From positions 1 to 46,165 of IMG/VR virus record IMGVR_UViG_3300042465_003176: a DNA stretch of 46,165 bases; one strand, 5' to 3'. The translations under genes were made by a program, and so were the position numbers. This DNA is from a virus. Below, piece by piece: positions 4,783-12,701 of the stretch; positions within the stretch are counted from its first letter, which is position 1; each line of letters starts with the position of its first letter. The notes below the pieces were generated by a model, which searched no databases, was not told the origin of the DNA, and saw only the letters and a list, made by a program, of their open reading frames with translations.

Positions 4783-5097
4783 ATGAAGAAACAATGTTCA
4801 TGTGAAGCACCTAAGGTTTCGCCATTAAAAAAAACAGCAGCTTGGACTCGCAAAGAGGGTAAGGACCCAGCAGGAGGATTAAACGCTAAAGGAGTTGCAA
4901 GTTACAGGAGAGAGAATCCAGGTAGTAAACTACAAACAGCGGTAACTAAAAAACCTTCTGAGTTAAAGGCAGGTAGCAAAGATGCTAATCGTAGAAAATC
5001 TTTCTGCGCTAGAATGTCTGGCATGCCAGGAGCAATGAAAAAACCAAACGGAGAACCAACAAGAAAAAAACTTGCATTAGACAAGTGGAACTGTTAA
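4783..5097 (+). CDS. DUF6321-like small basic protein (104 aa)
   Basis: The motif W-T-R-K-E-G-K-D-P-A-G-G-L-N-A-K-G, then Y-R-R-E-N-P-G-S-K-L, then R-R-K-S-F-C-A-R-M is characteristic of the DUF6321 domain seen in many phage and large DNA-virus proteins. Two N-terminal Cys (C-S-C) and an S-P-L-K-K motif precede it. Function is unknown; the high charge suggests nucleic-acid contact. It closes the cluster of small basic genes. Confidence 0.7.
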   Translation: MKKQCSCEAPKVSPLKKTAAWTRKEGKDPAGGLNAKGVASYRRENPGSKLQTAVTKKPSELKAGSKDANRRKSFCARMSGMPGAMKKPNGEPTRKKLALDKWNC

Positions 5098-5114
5098 TAT
5101 ATAAATAATCAAAA

Positions 5115-5363
5115 ATGGCAATACAAATAAGTTACCCAACAGCAACTAATGTAACATTAAGCGATAGATTGTTAGGAACACAATATGATCCAGAAACGGG
5201 TTCTGCGGTTACAAAAAATTTCAGTATAAGCAGCGTAGCTAATCTAGCAAAAGACGTTACATTGAATAATGGTGTATCAGGGGTATTTGAGACAAGTTCA
5301 AATGATATTTGGCAGATAACAGTAGTTGAAGGAATTATAACGGGAATAGAATTAGTAGGATAA
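5115..5363 (+). CDS. Short fibre-anchor-like protein (82 aa)
   Basis: The first 45 residues (M-A-I-Q-I-S-Y-P-T-A-T-N-V-T-L-S-D, then T-K-N-F-S-I) match the N-terminus of the 743-residue fibre protein encoded next (M-A-I-I-Y-S-Y-P-D-N-T-N-I-L-L-T-D, T-K-N-F-T-V). It may be a stand-alone copy of the virion-attachment domain of a fibre, or a small structural protein. It is followed after 12 nt by that fibre gene. Confidence 0.6.
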   Translation: MAIQISYPTATNVTLSDRLLGTQYDPETGSAVTKNFSISSVANLAKDVTLNNGVSGVFETSSNDIWQITVVEGIITGIELVG

Positions 5364-5375
5364 TAATAGAGATAC

Positions 5376-7607
5376 ATGGCTATAATATACAGTTACCCAG
5401 ATAATACAAATATCCTTTTAACAGATTTGTTAATTGGAACGTCTACTGTTAGGATAGCAGGTAAAAAAAAGAACCTAACAAAAAACTTCACGGTTGAGGC
5501 ATTGGGTAATTTTATAAGTTTAAATAATCCAACTGTTTGGGGAACCATAGATGGTGACCTAGAGAATCAAATTGATTTATGGAATGCATTACAATCTAAA
5601 CAAGGTAATATAACGTTAACCACTAGCGGGACAGAAGGTCCTTCAACTTTAATAGGGGATGTTCTTAATATACCGCAATATAGCGGAGGAGGTAGTCAAA
5701 ATCTTCAACAAGTAACTGACATAGGAAATATCACTACCAATGATATAATAGTAAGTGACGGCGCTTACGAAAGTTATATTGGACCTGAAGGAACTATTTA
5801 TAGTAAAAATATTTTAAGCGATAGATTTATCGCAATTAATGCTGATTATGGATTAGCATTTATTTATTATGGATTTAACTTTTACCTACAAGCAGATAAT
5901 TATACCCCTACGAATGATATAAAATTTTTCTTACCTACTTCAAAATTAGGTGCTGAATATACAATCGCAACTACTGACGACATTCCAACTATAGGTACTT
6001 GGGGAGCATTAAATTATCCAATTTGGTCAAGTGGCACACCATTTGTAAAGATGACTGCTGCCGGAACATTTGCATTGGATACAAATACATACCTAACTAC
6101 GGCTGTAACGTCTATAGATATTACTGTGCCTCCTGCATTTAGTGTTACACCGAGTTCTATTACAACATCAGGAACATTTGCAATAACAGGAGCAGGAACA
6201 GCTTCACAATATGTTAGAGGCGATGGAACATTAGCTAATTTCCCAACATCCACAGGGGGCGGTTCATCTTTTAATTATTATCTTAATGGTAGTATTTCTC
6301 AAGGTACATTTGGAGGAAATACTTATTATCAAATGAGTAGAACGCCGATACTTGGAGCTGGTACTAATTTTACAAGAACAAATGGAGCTGGTAATGGATA
6401 TATTGCATCATTTATAACTGACGCAGGAGATCCTAATCAATTAAATATACCTGGTGGTAATTGGAATGTAGAGTTTTGGTTTCAAGCAAGCAGTGGTGGT
6501 GGTACACCTAGTTTTTATGCTGAACTTTATAAGGTAGATGCAATTAATGTTTTTACACTCATTGCAAGTGACTCTTTAAATCCTGAAGGCATTACAAATG
6601 GTACAGTTGTTGACCAATACTTTACTTCAATTCCAGTGCCTCAAACCGCATTACTTACAACTGATAGATTAGCTGTTAGAATATTTGTAAATACAGGAGG
6701 TAGAACTATTACACTACATACTGAAAATGGTAATTTATCAGAAGTATTAACTACATTTTCATCAGGACTAACAGCATTAAATGGATTAACCCAACAAGTG
6801 CAATATTTAGCAGTAGGAACTTCAGGAACAGATTTTAATATCGATAGTGCGCTTGAAACACATACATTCAATTTACCGTCTGCATCAGCAACCGCAAGAG
6901 GATTAGTAACTATAAACGGGCAAACATTTGCGGGAGCAAAGACGTTATCAACTGCTCCGATATTAAGTTCATTAACTGCATCACAGTTATTGGCATTAGA
7001 CGCAAGTAAAAACGTTCAGTCATTAGATACTGCAACATATCCTTCATTAACTGAATTAAGTTATGTAAAAGGAGTTACAAGTCCTATTCAGGCGCAGTTA
7101 AATAAAATAAAAACATTGGTGCGACAAACGCCAAATGCAAGATACCAATTAAGTTCCGACCTCACTTGGAAAGGTTGGGCAGCAGATGTATTTTTCTTTA
7201 CTGCTTTGCCATCTACTATTTTAGGCACGGGAACAGAACCTACATTAACAAACATTAATTTTGAACAAGGAATTATCACAACTAATGTGATTAAAGTTTT
7301 GAAAAATATAAGGTTTAATATGTTTGGAACAAACCCTTTTGAAGTTGAAATTGCAATATACAAATCAGATTATAATGCGACAGTTAATAGTAATGTCTCT
7401 AACATTAGAAAAATATATGGTGGCTCGTTAATTTTTACAAGTGGTTCAGGTGGTCCATTGTACACAACCGCACAAAGAATTATTAATATAACAGATATTG
7501 ACGATACTCCGATTAACCATATTAGTAAATACACGTTGTATTTTAAGAATATTACTGGTGGTAATTATTTAAGATATTATTTAGATTGGAATTTTGAAAA
7601 TAGTTAA
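5376..7607 (+). CDS. Tail/head fibre-like protein, probable receptor-binding (743 aa)
   Basis: A long Thr/Ser/Gly/Asn-rich beta-type protein with no signal peptide. Residues 1-45 form the anchor-like segment shared with the upstream gene. The middle has collagen-free repeats typical of fibres (T-T-S-G-T-F-A-I-T-G-A-G-T-A-S-Q-Y-V-R-G-D-G), and a segment with A-T-A-R-G-L-V-T followed by T-F-A-G-A-K-T-L. The latter pattern is common in phage tail fibres. The C-terminal 180 residues look like a separate beta-sandwich tip. Host recognition is inferred; the next gene may assist assembly. Confidence 0.7.
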   Translation: MAIIYSYPDNTNILLTDLLIGTSTVRIAGKKKNLTKNFTVEALGNFISLNNPTVWGTIDGDLENQIDLWNALQSKQGNITLTTSGTEGPSTLIGDVLNIPQYSGGGSQNLQQVTDIGNITTNDIIVSDGAYESYIGPEGTIYSKNILSDRFIAINADYGLAFIYYGFNFYLQADNYTPTNDIKFFLPTSKLGAEYTIATTDDIPTIGTWGALNYPIWSSGTPFVKMTAAGTFALDTNTYLTTAVTSIDITVPPAFSVTPSSITTSGTFAITGAGTASQYVRGDGTLANFPTSTGGGSSFNYYLNGSISQGTFGGNTYYQMSRTPILGAGTNFTRTNGAGNGYIASFITDAGDPNQLNIPGGNWNVEFWFQASSGGGTPSFYAELYKVDAINVFTLIASDSLNPEGITNGTVVDQYFTSIPVPQTALLTTDRLAVRIFVNTGGRTITLHTENGNLSEVLTTFSSGLTALNGLTQQVQYLAVGTSGTDFNIDSALETHTFNLPSASATARGLVTINGQTFAGAKTLSTAPILSSLTASQLLALDASKNVQSLDTATYPSLTELSYVKGVTSPIQAQLNKIKTLVRQTPNARYQLSSDLTWKGWAADVFFFTALPSTILGTGTEPTLTNINFEQGIITTNVIKVLKNIRFNMFGTNPFEVEIAIYKSDYNATVNSNVSNIRKIYGGSLIFTSGSGGPLYTTAQRIINITDIDDTPINHISKYTLYFKNITGGNYLRYYLDWNFENS

Positions 7608-7609
7608 TT

Positions 7610-7954
7610 ATGAAATATTATATAGATAAAGAAGGAAAATATAGAGGCGAATATACTCGTTTGGACTTAGTTGAAAAATATGAATTGATAGAAGTTCCAT
7701 TTCCTCCAAGTTCAGATTTATTAATTCCTATTTGGAATGGATTAGAGTGGGCTGAGGGAATTACTGAACAGGAATTTCAAATCATAAAACAGCAAAAAAT
7801 TGAAGAATTAAACAAACTTCAATATAATGAAATGGAACCGTATGATTGGTATTTTATAAGATTGTTTAGAAAAGGGACAGCAGTTCCGCAAGAGATATTA
7901 GATATTATTACTGAAATTGAATTAAGATATAATAATTTAAAAAATGGAATATGA
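7610..7954 (+). CDS. Fibre-associated protein, possible assembly chaperone (114 aa)
   Basis: A 114-residue protein starting 2 nt after the fibre gene. The first half is beta-rich with an I-W-N-G-L-E-W-A-E-G-I-T motif, of the W-D/N-G-x-x-W type found at fibre tips and in tail-fibre assembly proteins. The second half is a helix with many Gln/Glu (E-E-F-Q-I-I-K-Q-Q-K-I-E-E-L). Role as fibre chaperone or tip accessory is inferred from position. Its stop overlaps the next start (ATGA). Confidence 0.5.
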   Translation: MKYYIDKEGKYRGEYTRLDLVEKYELIEVPFPPSSDLLIPIWNGLEWAEGITEQEFQIIKQQKIEELNKLQYNEMEPYDWYFIRLFRKGTAVPQEILDIITEIELRYNNLKNGI

Positions 7955-8154
7955 GCACAAAAGAAAAAGTAGATTTATTATTAAGTAAATGGGTTAGTAG
8001 AAAACTGATGGTATTTATAATAGCGTCGTTTGGATTATTTTTTGGTAATTTAGAATCTAATGATTGGGTAATTGTAGCGACAGCGTATATTGCGATAGAG
8101 GGAACAACAAGCATTGTAGAAAGATTAATGAAGTCTAAACTAGACTTAAAATAA
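7951..8154 (+). CDS. Probable holin (67 aa)
   Basis: A short membrane protein with a charged N-terminus (M-S-T-K-E-K-V), two predicted hydrophobic segments (about residues 18-32 and 38-52) and a basic C-terminus. It lies directly before an endolysin-like gene and a spanin-like gene, the usual order of a lysis cassette. Holins form the inner-membrane lesion that times lysis. Sequence families of holins are diverse, so the call rests on topology and neighbours. Confidence 0.6.
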   Translation: MSTKEKVDLLLSKWVSRKLMVFIIASFGLFFGNLESNDWVIVATAYIAIEGTTSIVERLMKSKLDLK

Positions 8155-8163
8155 ACAATACTA

Positions 8164-8547
8164 ATGGTAATAACAATAAAAAGATTATATAAAACTGAAA
8201 CCTCAACAATAGGAGAACTTTTAGTTAATGGAGTATGGGAATGTTTTACGCTAGAAGATACGGAAAGAAAAATAAAAATAAAAGGCGAAACAGCAATACC
8301 TAAAGGGACTTATAGGGTAATAATAAATGAATCAAATAGATTTAAAAGACTATTACCTTTATTAATTGATGTTCCTAATTTTGAAGGTGTGCGTATTCAT
8401 AGTGGAAATTCAAATCATGATACAGAAGGATGCATACTTGTAGGTCAAACAAGAAATAAGAATTACATTGGTCAATCAAGGAAGGCGTTTGAAAAGTTAT
8501 TTAAAAAAATACAAACTGCTAAAGATATAACATTAACAATTTTATAA
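8164..8547 (+). CDS. DUF5675-type lysis protein, probable endolysin (127 aa)
   Basis: The protein has P-K-G-T-Y-R-V near residue 46, and V-R-I-H-S-G-N with H79, then D-T-E-G-C-I-L-V-G with C90. A conserved His before S-G-N and a G-C-I motif resemble the catalytic His/Cys arrangement of L,D-transpeptidase-like (YkuD-type) folds and are the hallmark of DUF5675 proteins. These occur in phage lysis regions. Peptidoglycan cleavage is therefore likely but unproven. It is flanked by the holin-like and spanin-like genes. Confidence 0.65.
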   Translation: MVITIKRLYKTETSTIGELLVNGVWECFTLEDTERKIKIKGETAIPKGTYRVIINESNRFKRLLPLLIDVPNFEGVRIHSGNSNHDTEGCILVGQTRNKNYIGQSRKAFEKLFKKIQTAKDITLTIL

Positions 8548-8548
8548 T

Positions 8549-9049
8549 ATGAAGAATATAATAACAATGCTCCTTTTGGTTTTAATTACATCTTGTGGAG
8601 CTAGGAAAGTTAGTAAAGAAACACTGGCGATAAAAAAAGATAGTATTGTAAAAACAGACATTGCGGTTACAACTATAGAAAACCAAAATAAAAAAGACTC
8701 TACAAATATAAACACATTAGTTTTAACAGACGAGTTTATTATAACACCAATAGATACAGCTAAGCCGATATTCGTAAATAACGTAGAATATAAGAACGTT
8801 GTTTTAAAGATAAAAAAAACTAAAGCTAATACTTTATATACAAATAACAAAACGGAGTCTAATACTAAGCTTAAAGACTCAATAGTAGGCATTGTAGCCA
8901 TTAAAAAAGAAACTGTAAATGAAGACTCAAAGTTTATTGACAAAAAAGAAAGCATTGTTGGGAATATTATCGTATATTCACTACTATTATTATTTTGGAT
9001 TATTGTTATATTGTTTATTAGAAAAACGTATAAAGAGTATGTTGCGTAG
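8549..9049 (+). CDS. Probable unimolecular spanin (u-spanin, 166 aa)
   Basis: The N-terminus is a lipoprotein signal with lipobox L-I-T-S-C, lipidated cysteine C16. About 120 hydrophilic Lys/Thr/Asn-rich residues follow. A single C-terminal transmembrane helix (about 139-157, Y-S-L-L-L-L-F-W-I-I-V-I-L-F-I) ends in a basic tail. An outer-membrane lipid anchor plus an inner-membrane helix in one chain is the u-spanin design known from phage T1 gp11, which fuses the two membranes in the last lysis step. Its position after the endolysin fits. Confidence 0.7.
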   Translation: MKNIITMLLLVLITSCGARKVSKETLAIKKDSIVKTDIAVTTIENQNKKDSTNINTLVLTDEFIITPIDTAKPIFVNNVEYKNVVLKIKKTKANTLYTNNKTESNTKLKDSIVGIVAIKKETVNEDSKFIDKKESIVGNIIVYSLLLLFWIIVILFIRKTYKEYVA

Positions 9050-9109
9050 TTAAAGTTAAAAATTATACGTAATAATAAAATTATTCAATCAAATCAAATC
9101 AAATTAAAT

Positions 9110-10669
9110 ATGTCAGATGCAATAGTAAAAAATCTTAGCTTTGGTGATGAAGCCAGAGATAAGATATTTGAAGGTATTACGAAACTAACAAAAGCAGTTA
9201 GTTCAACATTAGGGGCCGGTGGTAAATGTGTTATGTTAGAAGACAATCACGGTAGACCTATTATAACAAAGGATGGAGTAACGGTGGCAGATAGTATTAT
9301 ACTATTAGATCCTGTTGAGAATATGGGGGCAAGGCTTTTAAAAGAAGCAGCTCGTAAAACTGTTAAAGAAGCCGGAGATGGTACCACTACAGCAACAGTG
9401 TTAACTCACGCTATTTTAGAAGAAGCTTATAAAGTACAATCTAAAACAAACTCTAGAGAATTAAAAAATGGTATTGAAGCAATGACAGAACAAGTAATAG
9501 CTTACTTAGAGTCGATTGCTGTGCCAGTTACTGGGGATATGATTGATAACATTGCAACTATATCTACAAACAACGATCCAATACTTGGTAAAATTATTGG
9601 CGATGCTTTTAGAGCAGTTGGTGAGAATGGTATTGTAATGATGGAGTCATCAACATTGCCTGAAACAGAAATAGAAATTATAGATGGAGTTCAATATGAT
9701 AAGGGATTAGTTAATTCACATTTTATAACTAACCCAAATAAAAGAGTTGCTGAATTAGACAACCCTTTAGTTTTGATAATTGAATCTCCAGTTGAAAGCA
9801 TTAGGCAGATACAGTCTGTTTTGGAATATGTAATAAAAACAAATAAATCTTTATTAATTATAGCAGATATTGAAACTAATGTTTTAGCAGCGCTTGCAAT
9901 GAATAAAGTAAAAGGAAATATAAAGGTTAATGTAATCAATGCTCCAACCTATGGTATCAGTAAGAAAGATACATTAATGGATTTAGCATTATTAACCGGA
10001 GCAACCATTATAAATGAGGATCTTGGAGATGATATGGATCTTATCCAACCAGATCATTTAGGTAGTTGCTTAAAAAGTACAACAGATGATTCCGAGACTA
10101 TAATTCAAGTTGGCGAAACAACTGAAGAAGTGCAGGAATTAATTGATGGATTAAAAGAGCAATTAGAAAGCAAACTTAACCCGGGCGAAGTAATAAGATT
10201 AGAAAAAAGGCTTGCTAGATTATCAGCTAAAGTAGCGGTAGTAAAAGTAGGTGCTAATTCAGATATTGAATTAAAAGAAAAAGCAGATAGAGTAGAAGAT
10301 GCCATTTGCGCAACTAAAGCAGCTATTAAAGAAGGTATTGTTCCTGGAGGCGGAATTGCTCTACTTGATGCATCCAAAAGTTTTGAAATATCAAATACAG
10401 GAGGAGATGTATTATTAAAAGCTATCCAAGCCCCTTTTAAAACAATATTAAATAACGCGGGTATTGGTTACTCAATAGACGGATCTAAAGCGCCAGGTTA
10501 CGGCTTAAACGTAGTTACAAGTGAATATGTGAATATGATTGAAGCTGGGATTATTGATCCATTACTTGTTACTAAGTCAGCATTAAAGAATGCAGCATCC
10601 GTAGCTGTTACAATATTATCAACCGATTGTGTAATCAATAACTTAAGAGTAAATGAAAGCAATAGGTAA
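9110..10669 (+). CDS. groEL: Phage-encoded chaperonin GroEL (519 aa)
   Basis: Clear full-length group I chaperonin with equatorial, intermediate and apical domains. ATPase motifs are intact: T-K-D-G at 53-56, D-G-T-T-T at 90-94, G-G-G at 413-415 and the intermediate-domain Asp in R-V-E-D (D397, E. coli D398). The apical substrate-binding segment reads G-L-V-N-S-H-F, so E. coli Y199 and Y203 are replaced by Leu and His while F204 is kept. The C-terminus ends N-N-L-R-V-N-E-S-N-R with no G-G-M tail, making it shorter than the 548-residue E. coli protein. Probably folds phage structural proteins. The GroES-like gene overlaps its 3' end. Confidence 0.95.
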   Translation: MSDAIVKNLSFGDEARDKIFEGITKLTKAVSSTLGAGGKCVMLEDNHGRPIITKDGVTVADSIILLDPVENMGARLLKEAARKTVKEAGDGTTTATVLTHAILEEAYKVQSKTNSRELKNGIEAMTEQVIAYLESIAVPVTGDMIDNIATISTNNDPILGKIIGDAFRAVGENGIVMMESSTLPETEIEIIDGVQYDKGLVNSHFITNPNKRVAELDNPLVLIIESPVESIRQIQSVLEYVIKTNKSLLIIADIETNVLAALAMNKVKGNIKVNVINAPTYGISKKDTLMDLALLTGATIINEDLGDDMDLIQPDHLGSCLKSTTDDSETIIQVGETTEEVQELIDGLKEQLESKLNPGEVIRLEKRLARLSAKVAVVKVGANSDIELKEKADRVEDAICATKAAIKEGIVPGGGIALLDASKSFEISNTGGDVLLKAIQAPFKTILNNAGIGYSIDGSKAPGYGLNVVTSEYVNMIEAGIIDPLLVTKSALKNAASVAVTILSTDCVINNLRVNESNR

Positions 10670-10913
10670 TAATATTATAATCCTACCAAAAAAAACGGGG
10701 TTATCAAAAACAGAAAACGGATTATTATTAAAAGAGAAAGATAGAGAAAACATACGTTATAAAGAAGCTATTGTAGTATCGGTAAGCGATGATATAAAGA
10801 GTTTAAAAGAAGCGGATGTTATATACTACGATAAAAGCGCAGGTCATGGTATTGAGTTTGATGGAAATAATTATCAGGTTATAAAATTACAAGATGTTGT
10901 AATAGTTTTATGA
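10653..10913 (+). CDS. groES: Phage co-chaperonin, GroES-like (86 aa)
   Basis: The start lies inside the end of groEL (17-nt overlap), so the pair is translationally coupled, in reverse of the usual groES-groEL order. The fold pattern fits GroES: first strand N-N-I-I-I-L-P-K, mobile loop with G-L-L-L (23-26) in place of the E. coli I-V-L contact, A-D-V-I-Y-Y, and last strand Q-V-I-K-L-Q-D-V-V-I-V. The roof hairpin is shortened (S-D-D-I-K-S-L). It would cap the phage GroEL, possibly also host GroEL. Confidence 0.8.
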   Translation: MKAIGNNIIILPKKTGLSKTENGLLLKEKDRENIRYKEAIVVSVSDDIKSLKEADVIYYDKSAGHGIEFDGNNYQVIKLQDVVIVL

Positions 10914-11353
10914 GAAAGCCAGAAGCAAAAGATATAAAAGATCTTGGCTTATTAAAACATTATCGTTTAATACGTAGATGGGCTTGTAGAAACAACAATT
11001 TAACCGATGCTGATTTAGAACTACTCATATACTTTGATTGTATGGATTTCTTTACCAAACAAGATTATAAGATAGGTACTTACGCATATAGTTGGGACAA
11101 TAAACGCTGGAACAATTTGTTAAAAGAAGGGTGGATAGTAGTGTGGCGAAATAGAAACCATACAACCCAAAAGTATAACATATACAAAGTTTCATTTAAG
11201 TGTAAACAACTAATAAGCAGGATGTATCGAATTATGTTAGGAGAAGAAGACATACCAACAAGTCATAGGAATGTTATAATGAACGGCAAAACGTATACTG
11301 ATATAGTATTGCAAACTGCAATAAAGCATGTAAATAAAGATAAAACAAGATGA
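10910..11353 (+). CDS. Basic protein, possible winged-helix DNA-binding (147 aa)
   Basis: A 147-residue basic protein rich in aromatic residues. Helices (L-L-K-H-Y-R-L-I-R-R-W, A-D-L-E-L-L-I-Y-F) are followed by N-L-L-K-E-G-W-I-V-V-W-R-N-R and a strand-like K-Y-N-I-Y-K-V-S. This helix-helix-strand-wing order is reminiscent of MarR-type winged helices. The start overlaps the stop of the GroES gene by 4 nt (ATGA). A late transcription or packaging role is possible; evidence is only the pattern. Confidence 0.5.
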   Translation: MRKPEAKDIKDLGLLKHYRLIRRWACRNNNLTDADLELLIYFDCMDFFTKQDYKIGTYAYSWDNKRWNNLLKEGWIVVWRNRNHTTQKYNIYKVSFKCKQLISRMYRIMLGEEDIPTSHRNVIMNGKTYTDIVLQTAIKHVNKDKTR

Positions 11354-11607
11354 TGAATAATTTGAATCCACAAATAGATCAACCAATCAATCCTGGTATT
11401 AAACAATCAGGTGCGCCAGTGCCTTTTTCGCCAAAAGCGCAAACTAATATAACTGGGGTATTTGGTAATCCTATATCTAATTCATACGATAGATCTATGG
11501 CAACTAATCCAGGATTAGGAGTTAACAATAATGTAGTGCCCACTGAGGGATTTGCTCCTCCAGTTCCTACTATTGCTCCAATAGTTCCACCTAATAATTT
11601 ATATTAA
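11350..11607 (+). CDS. Proline/asparagine-rich small protein (85 aa)
   Basis: An 85-residue, low-complexity protein rich in Pro, Asn and Ala (P-P-V-P-T-I-A-P-I-V-P-P near the end), with F-S-P-K in the first half. No folded domain is recognised. It overlaps the upstream gene by 4 nt, so it is part of one operon. Small disordered proteins such as this are frequent near phage structural genes; the role is unknown. Confidence 0.55.
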   Translation: MMNNLNPQIDQPINPGIKQSGAPVPFSPKAQTNITGVFGNPISNSYDRSMATNPGLGVNNNVVPTEGFAPPVPTIAPIVPPNNLY

Positions 11608-11624
11608 TAAACAACTATATAACA

Positions 11625-11846
11625 ATGGATATAAAAGCAAAAGTGCATCCAATGCACGTATTTGATAAAGAAGCTAAAATGAGTGGCGTTGGCGCTAACG
11701 CTTTATGGGATGGACCGTTTGATACAACTGGTTATCCAAAAGGCAAAGGGTCAAGTTCTGGCATAAACGGGATAAAATTAAGATTTGACGAACCAACTTG
11801 CAATGGATGCGCTCCTATTACTCAAAGAGTAAAAGCGAAGATTTAA
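11625..11846 (+). CDS. Small protein, unknown function (73 aa)
   Basis: A 73-residue Gly/Lys-rich protein with N-terminal H-P-M-H-V-F-D-K, a G-K-G-S-S-S-G-I-N-G turn and C-x-x-C near the end (C-N-G-C-A-P). No family is recognised. The TAA stop overlaps the ATG of the next gene (TAATG), indicating translational coupling. Possibly a virion component, by company only. Confidence 0.55.
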   Translation: MDIKAKVHPMHVFDKEAKMSGVGANALWDGPFDTTGYPKGKGSSSGINGIKLRFDEPTCNGCAPITQRVKAKI

Positions 11847-12013
11847 TGCATGGGCATGATTTAAGATTGTATATTCTTAATATAATCACATTAGCATTAA
11901 GCTTCAGCAACAAAGTGGAAAACACATTAAAGATAGTATTACTTATAGTTTCTATTGTATACACATGTATGAAAATAGCGGACTATATAAAGACTAAACG
12001 TATTAAAGAATAA
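11846..12013 (+). CDS. Small membrane protein (55 aa)
   Basis: I choose the ATG at 11846, overlapping the preceding stop by 1 nt, over the in-frame ATG at 11798, which would overlap the upstream gene by 49 nt. The protein has two hydrophobic stretches (L-Y-I-L-N-I-I-T-L-A-L and I-V-L-L-I-V-S-I-V-Y-T) and a basic C-terminus (K-T-K-R-I-K-E). It could be an accessory holin or another small inner-membrane protein. It lies away from the lysis cassette. Confidence 0.5.
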   Translation: MHGHDLRLYILNIITLALSFSNKVENTLKIVLLIVSIVYTCMKIADYIKTKRIKE

Positions 12014-12044
12014 CCAATAATTAATAACCAAAAACAAAAACAAA

Positions 12045-12323
12045 ATGACAAATTTCATTTCAATTCCTGTAACTAGCGCAACAGAGTACGCGGCGGGAGA
12101 CAGATTAGTTAATGTAAATACTATTTTAGGTATTTTTGCTACTGATACAAACAAAGTAACACTTTTTACAGCAGGTGAAAATGTTGTACTTACAACTACA
12201 GCCGCTAAAGCAATTCCTGTTCTTGAGGCAATCAACGCAGCTATTGGAGCAACCCCCGGAGGGCAAGTAGTGGAAGTTGATTTACCAACCGGATCTCAAG
12301 TTACATCTGTAGCAATAGCATAA
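12045..12323 (+). CDS. Small beta-rich protein, possible virion decoration (92 aa)
   Basis: The protein starts M-T-N-F-I-S-I-P-V-T and is rich in Thr, Val and Ala, with strand-like segments (V-T-L-F-T, V-V-L-T-T-T) and a helix (A-I-P-V-L-E-A-I-N-A-A-I-G). Proteins opening with F-x-x-I-P-V-T and ending in an A-x-x-A-I helix are common in phage structural regions, as I recall. It is followed at once by a strong terminator, suggesting high, separately ended expression. Function is inferred weakly. Confidence 0.5.
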   Translation: MTNFISIPVTSATEYAAGDRLVNVNTILGIFATDTNKVTLFTAGENVVLTTTAAKAIPVLEAINAAIGATPGGQVVEVDLPTGSQVTSVAIA

Positions 12324-12336
12324 TAATAATTTAGAC

Positions 12337-12367
12337 CAGCCGTAATTAATTTTGCGGCTGTTTTATT
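12337..12367 (+). terminator. Rho-independent terminator after 12045-12323
   Basis: CAGCCGTAA pairs with TTGCGGCTG (9 bp with one T-G pair) around TTAATT, followed by TTTTATT. It is a textbook intrinsic terminator 13 nt past the stop. Confidence 0.85.
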
Positions 12368-12380
12368 AAACTAATATAAT

Positions 12381-12680
12381 ATGGCAACTAAAAAAAAGAT
12401 TGTAGAAAAAGGCAGTTATGAGAAAGGTAAAGTTGAAACTTACCCATCTAAAAAAGCAATGGTAAAACACGAAAAGAAAGAAACTAAAACTTTTGAAAAA
12501 GGAGAAAGTAAAAAACCGTCTCCAATGAAAGCAAAAACTTCTTTTCCAACTAAAGCTATAACTGGGGCTATAATAAAACCAGGTAAAGCAACAGTTATTG
12601 CTGTAAAACCAAAAGGTAAACCAACAACTCAAAGTCCTGTAGCGCAAAAGAAGTCGCCTACTAAAATGAAAAAGTGTTAG
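12381..12680 (+). CDS. Lysine-rich basic protein (99 aa)
   Basis: About a third of its residues are Lys, with Pro, Thr and Ser, and no hydrophobic core, so it is probably disordered. It contains K-P-S-P-M-K-A-K and K-S-P-T-K-M-K-K, both S-P-x-K type motifs like those in 4037-4315 and 4783-5097, and a single C-terminal Cys. DNA or RNA binding is likely from charge alone. It begins 13 nt beyond the terminator, so it needs read-through or its own promoter. Confidence 0.6.
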   Translation: MATKKKIVEKGSYEKGKVETYPSKKAMVKHEKKETKTFEKGESKKPSPMKAKTSFPTKAITGAIIKPGKATVIAVKPKGKPTTQSPVAQKKSPTKMKKC

Positions 12681-12701
12681 GGATTATAAAATAAACAATA
12701 T

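Noticed and set aside
8542-8955. 137-codon minus-strand frame under the u-spanin gene
   Set aside because: It is antisense to a gene with a strong lipobox and transmembrane helix; the apparent hydrophobicity comes from Lys-rich codons read backwards.
11798-11845. Upstream ATG at 11798 for the small membrane protein
   Set aside because: It would overlap the previous gene by 49 nt, whereas the ATG at 11846 gives the common TAATG junction.
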